DNA from: Agapetus fuscipes
Taxonomy: Eukaryota; Arthropoda; Insecta; Trichoptera; Glossosomatidae
Reading direction: 5' to 3'
DNA: 64,000 nt
Assembly (NCBI GenBank): GCA_951799405.1
Contig: OX637354.1
Location: 2,294,001-2,358,000 of the forward strand
Below, piece by piece: positions 30,061-39,720 of the stretch. Under the pieces are notes generated by a model. The model was not told the DNA's origin. It did no database searches and worked only from the letters and a program-made list of their open reading frames with translations. The number at the start of each line of letters is the position of its first letter. Position 1 is the first letter of the stretch. The position numbers and the translations under genes were made by a program.

Positions 30061-30555
30061 TAATAATAACAGGCTAATTTATTTTAATTAACAAATGATA
30101 AGAGAGCGCTGTTTTTTTGTGTGTCACACCTCAAGGGCCCTCTCCGATCATGGATAAGACTTTTTGAAAAGGTGAGTCTTGAGTGCTCCGCGAAATACAC
30201 CCACAGATTTGGAGTTCTTCACTCCGGGTGGCAGTCTGTTCCACTCCACCGGACCCGCAACACGGAAAGAGCGGTCTCCGAAATTTACACGAATCGGACG
30301 GCGTGGCTGAACCAAATTGACTGCTCTATCGCCCGCGGATCTGAGTGTCTGCCTCCTTACACCCATCTCAACAGGCAACATCATGTCAGTCAAATAAGGT
30401 GGAGTCAAGCCATTGATGGCTTTATATAGCATCACACATACACAGTAGACCACCCTCTCCGGGAAACGAAGCCAATGTAGAGTTTTCAACAGCGGAATGA
30501 TGTGAGCGAATTTGGGTATCCCGAATATGAGTCTTGCTGCCGCATTCAACACAGA
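30061..30555 (-). mobile_element. CR1/L2-like LINE: C-terminal coding region and 3' end
   Basis: The minus frame (30148-30552) gives LNAAARLIFG, LLKTLHWLRFPERVVY, YKAINGLTPPYL, GDRSFRVAGPVEWNRLPPGV and FRGALKTHLF. This order (LNAAAR, LHWLP, YKA-NGL-P-YL, G-RSF-VAG-WN-LP, FR--LKTHLF) is the well-known C-terminus of CR1/L2-clade reverse transcriptases. About 134 codons remain without the catalytic motifs. The 3' end (30061-30147) reads AGAGGGCCCTTGAGGTGTG, CAGCGCTCT and a TTATTATTATT tail, which matches the 3' tail of SINE-2. It is present in copy 1 only. Confidence 0.85.
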
Positions 30556-30609
30556 TTAAAAGCGATTGAACTGCTTCTTTGGCTGACCACTATAAAGCGT
30601 TGAACACTA

Positions 30610-30860
30610 CGCTGCCTTAGTTCTTGTTTACCGTATACGCCATTGAGAAATTTTTACATGAGCAATGTTTGCATGTGTACTGGACCAATGTGTCTTATGA
30701 AGAAATTTATTTTAAAAATATTTAAAAAAAACTCTCACATTATCGAGTTTTACGGTTTTTCTTAGCTCAGATTGTGTAGAATTTGATTCATAAGATAACT
30801 GCATGACAAAGTCATATTTGACAAGATTGGCGTATACGGTAAACAAGAACTGGGGGAGCG
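30610..30860. mobile_element. CGCT-ended MITE, copy 2
   Basis: Same inverted ends as 7366-7620 (CGCTGCCTTAGTTCTTG left, CAAGAACTGGGGGAGCG right). Flanked by ACTA at 30606-30609 and 30861-30864. It inserted immediately beside the CR1/L2-like LINE. Absent from copy 2 of the duplication. Confidence 0.88.
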
Positions 30861-30929
30861 ACTAGTCAATCCGAGACATCACAAACGCACCCACTAGGGT
30901 CTTGATTGCATCTGACGGTAAACACTTTC

Positions 30930-31075
30930 TAATAGCTGTACATTGAAGCTTTCACGGCCGGTTCTTGTTGACATAACAATCACCTTTTTCTGGCTATGTA
31001 GCCGTGGTCTGGTTGATACATTCCGGACAGTTTCGCCCATTGCTCCGATGGGCATTATCAGCGGTTCGCTCTTTA
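30930..31075 (-). mobile_element. Penelope-like element fragment with hammerhead-like motif
   Basis: Minus strand: AACCGCTGATAATGCCC, CAATGGGCGAAACTGTCC, then ACCACGGCTACATAGCC and ACCGGCCGTGAAAGC. The layout is that of a Penelope-like pLTR. No coding sequence is present. Confidence 0.5.
31023..31064 (-). ncRNA. Hammerhead-ribozyme-like motif, one core base changed
   Basis: Read on the minus strand: stem I CCG with CGG, core CTGATAA (the fixed G of CUGANGA is A here), perfect 6-bp stem II GCCCAT/ATGGGC, then GAAAC, one-base loop, GTC. The fold is very convincing, but the G-to-A change at the catalytic G8 position predicts loss of self-cleavage. Confidence 0.5.
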
Positions 31076-31202
31076 AAATATAATTAAACAGAGTGTAAGG
31101 TTACCTACTTGTTGAATATAATATTAATAAGAAATAAATATATTATACTTAATAAACTTTGAATGACGTAAAGAAAATAAACATTACCTGCGTCAAAGCT
31201 AG

Positions 31203-31483
31203 AAGTTGACGCAAAACAAGGTTCAACAATAAACATTTTTCCTACAATAAGACAAAAGGGAAACGTAAAAATTAATGTTAACAATTTTTTACATAATCAA
31301 AAGGAAGTTCTCTTTGATGCTGCGTCACGGGATCAGAAATATTTTAACGAGCTGTCTACTGTAAGAGAGATTGATTATGAGAATAATTATTTTCGTAAAC
31401 AATATATTTTGATCGCCATTGTTTTGCGCGTCTCAACAATGCTTTATAAACTTAACGGAAAGTCGTGTTGTCACAAGTTGTAA
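31203..31483 (+). other. Open frame conserved between the two copies, unrecognised
   Basis: Opens after a TAG and ends at TAA. It contains QKEVLFDAASRDQKYFNELS and IDYENNYFRKQYILIAIVLR with no start codon near the beginning. In copy 2 the frame is longer (54859-55199). I do not recognise the protein. The length is not far above what AT-rich sequence gives by chance, and the conservation is expected from the duplication itself. Confidence 0.25.
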
Positions 31484-31584
31484 GGATTTCCTTTTTGCTT
31501 AAATCTCCTTTAAAGTATTCTGAGTGTACACTTTGAAAAAGATTTTGATTTTTAAAAAAAACTTGAAATAAAATAAGTTATTTA

Positions 31585-31956
31585 AGGCATGGATGAACAA
31601 AATTTCTGAAATATTGAATAAATGGATTATAAAGAGTCATAATAAAAGGAGAGCTTGTATGAAGAAGGTTATGACTCTAGATGAAATGAAAGAAGTATGT
31701 AAGGACAGAGGGAAATGGCGGTTGATCTGTAATGTTGGCGGCTAGGACTGGGTTTATTGAATTAGAATTTTGTATTCTGTATTTGTTTTAATGTGTATAC
31801 ATATTATTATTTGTGATTCCTTGACTGATAGATTGGTATGCGGCTGACCACCCATACTGTAAAAAATGGTTCACTTTGCCAATGTCACCCCTGCTTCAGG
31901 TAAGGTCGGCAAGAGTTGCAGGGCTTATGTTCATTTGAGATTGGGGTTTTTATATT
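31585..31956 (+). mobile_element. LINE-A copy running into the assembly gap
   Basis: Decayed frame with SHNKRRACMKKVMTLDEMKE and VCKDRGKWRLICNVGG, then the 3' UTR beginning GATTCCTTGACTGATAG at 31817. The tail is cut by the Ns. Confidence 0.82.
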
Positions 31957-32156
31957 NNNNNNNNNNNNNNNNNNNNNNNNNNNNNNNNNNNNNNNNNNNN
32001 NNNNNNNNNNNNNNNNNNNNNNNNNNNNNNNNNNNNNNNNNNNNNNNNNNNNNNNNNNNNNNNNNNNNNNNNNNNNNNNNNNNNNNNNNNNNNNNNNNNN
32101 NNNNNNNNNNNNNNNNNNNNNNNNNNNNNNNNNNNNNNNNNNNNNNNNNNNNNNNN
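31957..32156. other. Assembly gap (200 N)
   Basis: Exactly 200 unknown bases, a conventional scaffold-gap size rather than a measured distance. It lies between the two copies of the ~22-kb segment, so their spacing and order rest on scaffolding. Confidence 0.99.
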
Positions 32157-32362
32157 AAGCAAGACCCACTCGCTGTAAGGCTGGATGGACCTTGAGTGAC
32201 CGGTCTTTGGTAAAGTTATATGAATTTTCACACAGTTAAAAGCACATTTAAAAATAGAAATGGTATATTTTTTTGTGCTCCGCCGGAATTAGCACCCACA
32301 GCCTTCTATTTACGAGTCAGAAGTGTTAACCACTAGACTACGGACGGGTCAAAAACCGGTCT
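32157..32362 (-). mobile_element. SINE-2 copy cut by the gap
   Basis: Minus strand: GACCGGTTTTTGACCCGTCC, GTAGTCTAGTGGTTAACACT and the B-box region GGGTGCTAATTCC (decayed), then the body up to the gap. It resembles the copy at 9105-9372 in its head. Confidence 0.8.
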
Positions 32363-32369
32363 GTAGTTG

Positions 32370-32436
32370 TTGTTGTTCTGTCATGTGTCGTTATGTCATG
32401 TGTCCTTTTGTCACAGTGCCGTTCTATCATCAGTGC
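32370..32436. mobile_element. Foldback-like arm fragment F6
   Basis: CATGTGTCGTTATGTCATGT then TTTTGTCACAGTGCCGTTCT is a right arm with the family's terminal block (inverse of AGAACGGCACWGTGAC). The other arm is missing, perhaps lost in the gap. Confidence 0.6.
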
Positions 32437-32653
32437 CGAGTTGCACAACTTGAGAAAAGTAAAGTTTACGGAAAATATGAAAGAGTGATTTCTCCCAAAA
32501 TCTGCCGTTTTTGTTTCTTACACTTTATGGTCTTAGCAAAAGAGTTACAGTGATGAAGAAAATCAAGTTCAAACAAACAAAAACGCTGATTTTGGGGGAA
32601 ATCACTCTTTAATAATTTTCGTAAACTTTACATTACTCAAGTTTTGCAACTCG
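32437..32653. mobile_element. MITE with ~80-bp inverted ends
   Basis: Starts CGAGTTGCACAACTTGAG and ends CTCAAGTTTTGCAACTCG. Arms continue through GTAAAGTTTACG and AGAGTGATTTCTCCCAAAAT. 217 bp, no coding frame. No clear target duplication. It lies directly before the left end of copy 2. Confidence 0.85.
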
Positions 32654-33269
32654 TACTAAGGGTACTGTCCGGTCTCAAGCGTCGGTGAGATAGATTATCG
32701 ATTATTAATGGGGTGCATGCCCCCTAATATCCCAATATAAGACACACCTGACTTGCCTGTCCCTTGTAACACATGTCCTCCTAATACTTACACCCTTTCA
32801 CCCTTAGACCCTTCGGACGTTTGAATCGCATAAAACCAAAAAAGGAAATCTACGATTTGTTTCCGAAATTGAAAAAAATCATTCTGAATGCTTTACAATG
32901 ACAAACATTGTTTCGATTTAGTACTTGGGTTGAATTTCATAAGACTTCGATTTAAATTTATTTTTCACAATTTACTTAATTTTTTTTTTTTCATATTTGT
33001 ATGGTTCACAGTTTAAACCTTTGTTTTTCTTGCTTAGCGGCTAGGGTACTTATCGGGTACCCATCTCTACAAAGCACTGCAATCCGTATTTATAGACGGA
33101 CTAAGGACTATGCTATGCTAGGTAACTTTCCAGGGTGACATAGACCCCCAAGACTTTCAAGAATTGGGGAGCCTCCCGCACTGGATTCCTTAAAATAAAT
33201 GCTAGCATATACCAGACCATACAAGAGTTATCGCAAAGAGAAGCTTCGAGTAAACACGAGTAGGTACAA

Positions 33270-33835
33270 CCATCAAATCTAATCTAAGCTGCAAAGATAT
33301 ATATCATTCAAGATTTATACTAAATGCATTCCCACAAGCAGACATGTATAATTTCGCGCTAACGCATGTGGACCTACAATATGAAAACTCAATCTCAAAT
33401 GAACATAAGCCCTGCAACTTTTGCCATCCTTCCCTGAAACAGGGGTGACATTGGCATAGTGAACCATTTTTTACAGTATGGGTGGTCAGCCGCATACCAA
33501 CCTATAAGTCAAGGAACATACATGACAAATTACATTTTTTTTTTAAATCAATAAATAACAATATTATATACATGGACATAAAAAAAAATCATAAAACCAA
33601 TTTCACTTTAACAAACCCTAGCCGCCAACATCACAGATCAACCGCCATTTCTTTCTATCCTTACATACTTCTTTCATTTCCTCCAGAGTCATAACCTTCT
33701 TCATACAATGTCTTCTTTTATTACGACTCTACGATATTCCATTCATTCGCAATTTCGGATATTTGGTCCATCCATACTTTTCTCGGTCTTCCTCTACCAC
33801 GACACCCATCCAAATACTACCATCAAATAGTCTGG
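33270..33835 (-). mobile_element. LINE-A copy (counterpart of 10478-11030)
   Basis: Same insertion as in copy 1. The coding end now has a frame-disrupting change near 33725 (TACGACTCTACGATATTCC against TATGACTCTGGATATTCC), so the frame is broken here but open in copy 1. Confidence 0.82.
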
Positions 33836-34080
33836 ACACACATATCCAAGTAAATAAAAACATACCACAATATAATTACAAGTAAACATACGCAGACATA
33901 AACTCATATATTCGTAACAGTACGTATAAATACAGTGATATACCTACCTGAGTTAATGTGAGTGAAAGTCTATAATGTAAGTTGCAAAGGTACATCGATC
34001 ACTTAAAGGTAAGACTGAATAAGTGACATTTATCTTGGTGGATGGTCAGCCTCATTCCAAACTATAAATCTAAGAACTAT

Positions 34081-34592
34081 CAGTGGCGAAGGGTGCCATA
34101 CAATTCGATTCCCATCGGCTTTCCTTTTAAAATGAGACAACAAAGTAGTTAAAAATATAGGCACAAAGTAAACAAATACATTTAAAACCAAAGAAACAAT
34201 ACGTATTTTTTCCCGATTGAAACCATGCTATAATCTATAATCTATAATCTAAGTTGCAAGGATATATTCATTTAAAGCTCTCAGATGTATGCCCACAAAC
34301 CAACACGTGTAGTTCGCGCTTACAAATGCTGAATGCGTACTTACAAATAAAATCCAAACCTCAAATGAAAATAAGCCCCACAACTTTTGCCGACCTTCCC
34401 TGAAATAGGGGTGACATTGGCAAAGTGAAACATTTTTTACAGTATGAGTGGTCAGCCTCATACCAACCTATAAGTCAAGGTTGGTATTGGGCTGATGTCA
34501 CAACTCTCACATGCAGTCTACTTTATTATTATTTTTGCCTCATTTAAAGGAAAATCGATGGGAGTCGAGTTGTATGGCACCCTTCGCCACTG
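34081..34592. mobile_element. hAT-like MITE (counterpart of 11279-11860) with nested LINE-A tail
   Basis: The same CAGTGGCG ends and the same AGAACTAT duplication (34073-34080, 34593-34600). The interior differs: a LINE-A tail on the minus strand occupies 34228-34480 where copy 1 has LINE-B. Confidence 0.9.
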
Positions 34593-34961
34593 AGAACTAT
34601 ACAACCTATAATTCAAGGAACAATACAAATACAATGAGAAATATTATATTTCAGGTTTTAAGCACAGAATGCGGTGAAAGCTTCACCCCTTGCTTTTCCA
34701 TGGAAAATGACTTGTAAATCGTCGGAGTAAAAACATAAGGACAGGCCGTGAACAGGAAATGAAGGCAGCCGGCGCAGGAAATCGATTCCCGAGGAGTTGT
34801 GAAGGAGGTGGAACACGTGGTGGCTGAGGAAACCAGGCAGGGGAAACTGATCCTGAAGGAGCAGGGCAAATAACCTCAACAGAAGTATAACTGGCACGTA
34901 ATCTATACATGGTATCCCAATGAAAGATTTTTTTTTTGTTAGCTAAGAAAAATTGTTACAA

Positions 34962-35437
34962 CATATTTCTGATCATATTGACGGTAAAAAGGATTAACAT
35001 AGGGTATAAGCGATAGAAACTAAATTGTTCAGGAGAGCAGTTTAAAGTTTGAGATTGCAGAAAAATGGTATAACTTGTTTTATTTTTATCATATCGTTCA
35101 AATCAAAACAGTTTTGGAATTAAAAAAATAAAGGCATTTATTGGCATTCCTATTAATGTGGTTTTACGTTGTTTTACGAGGTTTTATGTCACAAACACCT
35201 TCAGGACAAAAAAGGGACAAAAATCTTGTTGGTTACACCAAAACTATACTTCGAAAACGCAGTTGTTTGCTTGGGCAAACACGACAAAAAAGTCATCGTG
35301 GAGCTACGGGATTAAGTTCATTATAAAAAGCAGAAATTTTTAAGTAGGATAACATTCCTAACTCATTTTCGAACAAAACGTCGTTTGTGCCCTATTAACT
35401 TTTTACCGTCGATATGCTCTAAAAAAAGTTCTAAACA
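34962..35437. mobile_element. GCATAAGCGAC-family MITE without the LINE-B insertion
   Basis: Counterpart of 12229-13019. Left CATATTGACGGTAAAAAGG leads to GGTATAAGCG, right CGTTTGTGCCC leads to ACCGTCGATATGCTCT. The site occupied by LINE-B in copy 1 is empty here. Confidence 0.75.
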
Positions 35438-36309
35438 AAGTACTCGTACGTCCTCCTGTGTTTGTTTGGCGTATCTACCATGCGGCATGTGTAAGCGCGA
35501 ACTATTAAGTGTCTGCTTTTGGAAATCTTCTTTACCTGAATCTTAAATGTAATATATCTTTGCAACTTAGATTGAAGATAATTGAAAAAACCTTTTTAGA
35601 GCAGCGCGAGAAAAACAGCTATTCTCTCAAGTGATCGTCGACGTCATGGAACTTAGGCCTTCTTGTGGGCATGCATCTATTATGAATCTGAAATGTTAAT
35701 AAACATGTCTAATCTAATAAAATCTAAGTTGCAGTATATATGTTACATTGGAGATTCACATTACATGCATTCCCACAACCAGACACGTACAAGTTCGCGC
35801 TTGCACCTGCCTCATATGTGAACCTACAACACAAAACCAAATCTCAAATGGATATAGGTACACACTGCAACTCTTGCCGTCCTTCCCTGAAACAGGGGTG
35901 AAATTGGCAAAGTGAACCATTTTTACAGCATGGTTGGTCAGCCACATACCAACCTATAAGATAAGGAACTATTTATGTATCTAAATAAGATTAAATAACA
36001 TTATTGATTATTGGTTTCTGACTCAGACAAACTACTAAGAAAATAGATGATAAGGTTAATTTTTCTTCTAATAATGGAAGTAATAAAATTGTTTCTCATT
36101 CGATTCATCATTATTTATTAGTACGGGACGTTAAGGGGGTCCAGCCACCCATCATACAACAGTTTTCCTTCCTTTCATCGCAGCTAATATTTGCCAAACA
36201 CACAAAAACGAATAATACATTTTCATATTTAATATCCTAATGGACCGTTACATCTCTGAATTAGTTTCGCCTTCTACGAAAAGATGCTTGTATCTTATTC
36301 TGTATCTTA

Positions 36310-37651
36310 ATATAGACGGTTAAAAGAAAATAGGGCATAAGCGACGTTTTGGTCAAAAATGAACTATAAAAAAAAATGCAACTAAGCTACACATATAGTG
36401 TAACTTCTTGCCGCGTTATCCCCGAGGGGGTCGCATGTGGCGAGTTGAACCTATTTATTTTTACAGGTAAGGGGGCCGGCCTTACGCCAACCACTTCAGA
36501 TTGAAGTGGGGGTTTCCCAGCTCCCGAGAGGGCTGGTACTCGTTTTTTGTGAAGGCTGAGTAAGCCTTGCCGGTATTTTATTTTGGGCTTTGAAATAAAC
36601 ACCGAAACGGGAAATCATTTCTGACAACCTCGCTTCGGCGGGATTCAAACCCGAGCTCACGGCATGGAATGCAAGCGCTCTACCAACTGAGCTATCGACC
36701 GGTCAACTATGAATGCTTATAAAGAAAGTATATGTTGCAAGAATAGAAGGATGTCGTGGTAGAGGAAGACCGAGAAAGGTATGGATGGACGAAATTTCCG
36801 AAATAGCGAATGAATGGGATATCCAGAATCATTATAAAAGGAGAGCTTGCATAAAAAGGGTTATGACTCTGGATAAAATGAAAGAAGTATGTAAGCACCG
36901 AAAAAAGTGGCGGCTGATTTGTAATGTAGGCGGCTAAGGCCAAGAATCAATTTTCATTTTTATAGATGTTTTGTAGATTTTCTAGTGTTTGTTTGTTTGT
37001 AAAACTGGATGTAATTAATTGCTTGTATTCCTTGACTTTTAGGTTGGTACGAGGCTGACCACCCATACTGTAGAAAATGGTTCACTCTGCCAATGTCACC
37101 CCTGTTTCGGGGAAGGTTAGCAAAAGTTGTAGGACTTATGTTCATGTTCATGCTTATGGGGGTGACATTGGCAAAGAGAACCATTTTTACAGCATGTGTG
37201 CCTATAACACATAATAATACGCATACCAACCTACAACTATGGACCTATGGACCGGTCCGTAGTCCGTAGTGGCAACACTTCGGACTCGTAAATGGAAGGT
37301 TGTGGATTTGGATCCCGGCGGAGCACAAAAATTTACCATTTATATTTCGAATGTGCTCTTCGCTGAGTTGAAAAATTCATAAACCTTTACCAAAGACCGG
37401 TCACTGAAAGATCCAACCTTACAACAACTGGGTCTTGCTTGAGAATTGGCGCTTTCAACAGCGACGACCAAGCTCGTAGAGGGCTCTTGAGGCGTGATAC
37501 ACACAAAAACAGCGCTAACCAAATAAATCATCCTAATATTATTATTATTATAAGTCAAAGAATATACACGACAAATTACATTTTATAAATTACAAAATCA
37601 ACCCAATTTAGTTTTTGTCACTTATGCCTTACTGCCTTTTAACCGTCGATA
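36310..37651. mobile_element. Counterpart of 14101-15456: MITE ends with nested SINE-1, LINE-A, SINE-2
   Basis: SINE-1 at 36382-36703 (minus), LINE-A at 36706-37150 (plus; frame open, with a D-to-H change in CKDRKK giving CKHRKK), SINE-2 at 37250-37553 (plus). Same order and orientation as in copy 1. Confidence 0.85.
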
Positions 37652-38189
37652 TCTTTCCCTTTCTTGTCCCCAATACAATATCTTTAATAATAAATAACAG
37701 ATTTCCGTGTCGTACATTATATTGTAGATGATTTAGGGGGCTTACTTCTACGCTTCTACGGCTCTACGATTCTTCCCCTGCATTTGCGTTTTCTGTTATA
37801 ACTTTTTACCCTGAGTGGCGTTTCTGTTATTTCCTCGACATTAAATGGCTCTTGTGGTGTCAGAAAATGTTAACTGTACACAAAACATCGTTTACACTGA
37901 ACTCTGAGGATATTTTTTTGATCTAAATGAGTTTTAAAAGTTTTTTTTGAGTTTTGATCCCCTGTTTCGGGGAAAGGTGGTAGGAGTTGCAAGGTTTTTG
38001 TTTTTGCAAGGTTTTGTTTATTTGTATGCCCACATGCAGAATGTGTAGGGGCGAAACTACTCGTAAATGTGCCTGCTATGTCTGTGGGAATGCATTTAAT
38101 ATGAGAATTAAATGTTAACATATCTTTTCACCTTAGATTATAAATAAAAAGGCCCAAAATCCCTAAAAAAATGTTAGACTGGCGGTGCA

Positions 38190-38560
38190 CGGTAGTATAC
38201 AAATGCCCACACTAATGTTTGGAAATGAAGCCTGGACGTTGAGTTAAAGTAAGTCAAATAAATACAGTGGAAATGGACTATCTAAGAAGTATGATTGGGA
38301 ACAAAACGGAGTGATAGAGTGAGGAATGGTTTTGTAAAAGAAGAATGTGGTGTAAGAGAAAGTGAATATTAAAAAAAGTTTGCCAAGATGGTTCGGGCAT
38401 AATAAAGAGAGAATGAATAATTAAAGACTTACGGAGAAAGTAAATGTTACAAGGATGGATGGATATTGTGGTAGAGGAAGACCGAGTAAGGTTTGGATAG
38501 ACCAAATTTAGGAAATAGCAACTGAATGGGATATCCAGAGGCATAATACAAGGATAGTTT
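38190..38560 (+). mobile_element. Decayed LINE-A reverse-transcriptase C-terminal region, copy 2 only
   Basis: Frameshifted traces of LMFGNEAWTL, then GCGRGRPSKVWIDQI-like and TEWDIQRHN-like codons. Several stops. Copy 1 has SINE-2 copies in the equivalent interval. Confidence 0.65.
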
Positions 38561-38690
38561 TTTTATTGATTTTAGTTATTGAAAGAATCAAAGGTTCAAA
38601 CCCTGCCCGCGCCGTGTCCTATTGGCTATCGACACTATCTTTGACTCCTTGTTCAACAGATGTCATTGGGTAATTGTTAATCAATAATTC

Positions 38691-39488
38691 TGTACTGTAC
38701 TGTATCCTGCCGCCGTTCCACTAGGGGTGACCGGTACCTCCGCAGATGCGCCTCCACTTTTTTCTGTCCTTACAAACCACTTTCATTTCCTCAATATTCA
38801 TCACCTTTTTCATACATACTCTTCTCTTATTTTCACTCTGCAGGTTCCATTCTTTCGCAATCTCACCTATTTGGTCTAACCATTCTTTCCTTGGCCTTCC
38901 CCTTCCGCGCTTTCCTCTGACATTTCCTTTGTACACTTTCTTCGTTAGTCGTTCATCATCCATTCTTTCGAGATGTCCGAACCATCTCATCGTACTTTTT
39001 TGTACTTTCATTCTCATATTCTCTTTTATACCACACTCGTTCATCACCCAATCATTACGTACTCTATCATTCAGTGTTTTTCCAGCCATTGCTCTCAGGT
39101 AAGCCATTTCAACCGTACATACTTTACTCAGCTCACATTCATTAACTGTCCACGCCTCACTTCCATACATCAATGTCGGAACCAATATGCCATTGTGGAC
39201 CGCCAATCTCATATTCTTCGTAAGTTTCCTATTTCTTGCAATTCTTCCAATCGTTCCCATTACACTTCTTCCTCTACTAGCACGCTTTTCCAATTCTTTC
39301 GTCAATTTCCTATTCGACTCAAACTTACTTCCCAGATAATCAAATTCTTTCACGACCTCCACTCTTGTTTCATTCAGTCTTATCTCAATTTCCTCGCATT
39401 CCTCAGTCCTGTCAAACACTAATACTTTCGTCTTACTGGCATTCACTTTTAAACCGTTCTTACTAAAAGCATCATTCATTTTAATAAT
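38691..39488 (-). mobile_element. LINE-B copy: 252-residue C-terminal part of reverse transcriptase
   Basis: The longest LINE frame in the window (minus, 39479 to 38721). In order: GLKVNASKTKVLVF (palm/thumb edge, residues ~9-22), FDYLGSKF (~46-53), VPTLMYGSEAWTV, LRAMAGKTLNDRVRNDWV, TMRWFGHLERMDDERLTKKV, GKRGRGRPRKEWLDQIGEIA, and the end CKDRKKWRRICGGTGHP. The catalytic YxDD region and the endonuclease are missing (5' truncation). The 3' tail on the element strand is ACAGTACAGTACA. A 10-bp duplication TCAATAATTC flanks it (38681-38690, 39489-39498). It is absent from copy 1. RTE-like clade by C-terminal pattern. Confidence 0.9.
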
Positions 39489-39720
39489 TCAATAATTCAA
39501 TTAACATAAAAATAATTAATTAATTATTACTTGACAATGTTTATGGCCTGTTAATGATAATACCTGTTTCTGGCCAGACAAAATAATTGGTGAATTGCTA
39601 TCCTAATCACAAATCCATTAAAAAAATAATAACAACAAAAAAATAACTTTACTCCTTTGCATAAAATTATAAAAAAATACTTTTTTTATCTATAAAAAAC
39701 CTTTGTTAATTATGTAAAGA

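Larger units (their letters stand above)
9759..31553. repeat. Copy 1 of a ~22-kb direct duplication
   Basis: The same order of elements and unique sequence recurs at 32665-55239. The shift between the copies changes with indels: 22906 at the left end, 22732 near 11.9 kb, 22209 near 14.2 kb, 22500 at 17.3-20.0 kb, 23086 near 21.4 kb, 23374 near 25.5 kb, 23697 at the right end. Each change coincides with a mobile-element or satellite difference. A 200-N gap lies between the copies. Confidence 0.93.

Noticed and set aside
31866..32239. Open frames across the N gap
   Set aside because: The open length is produced by unknown bases; the known ends belong to LINE-A and SINE-2.
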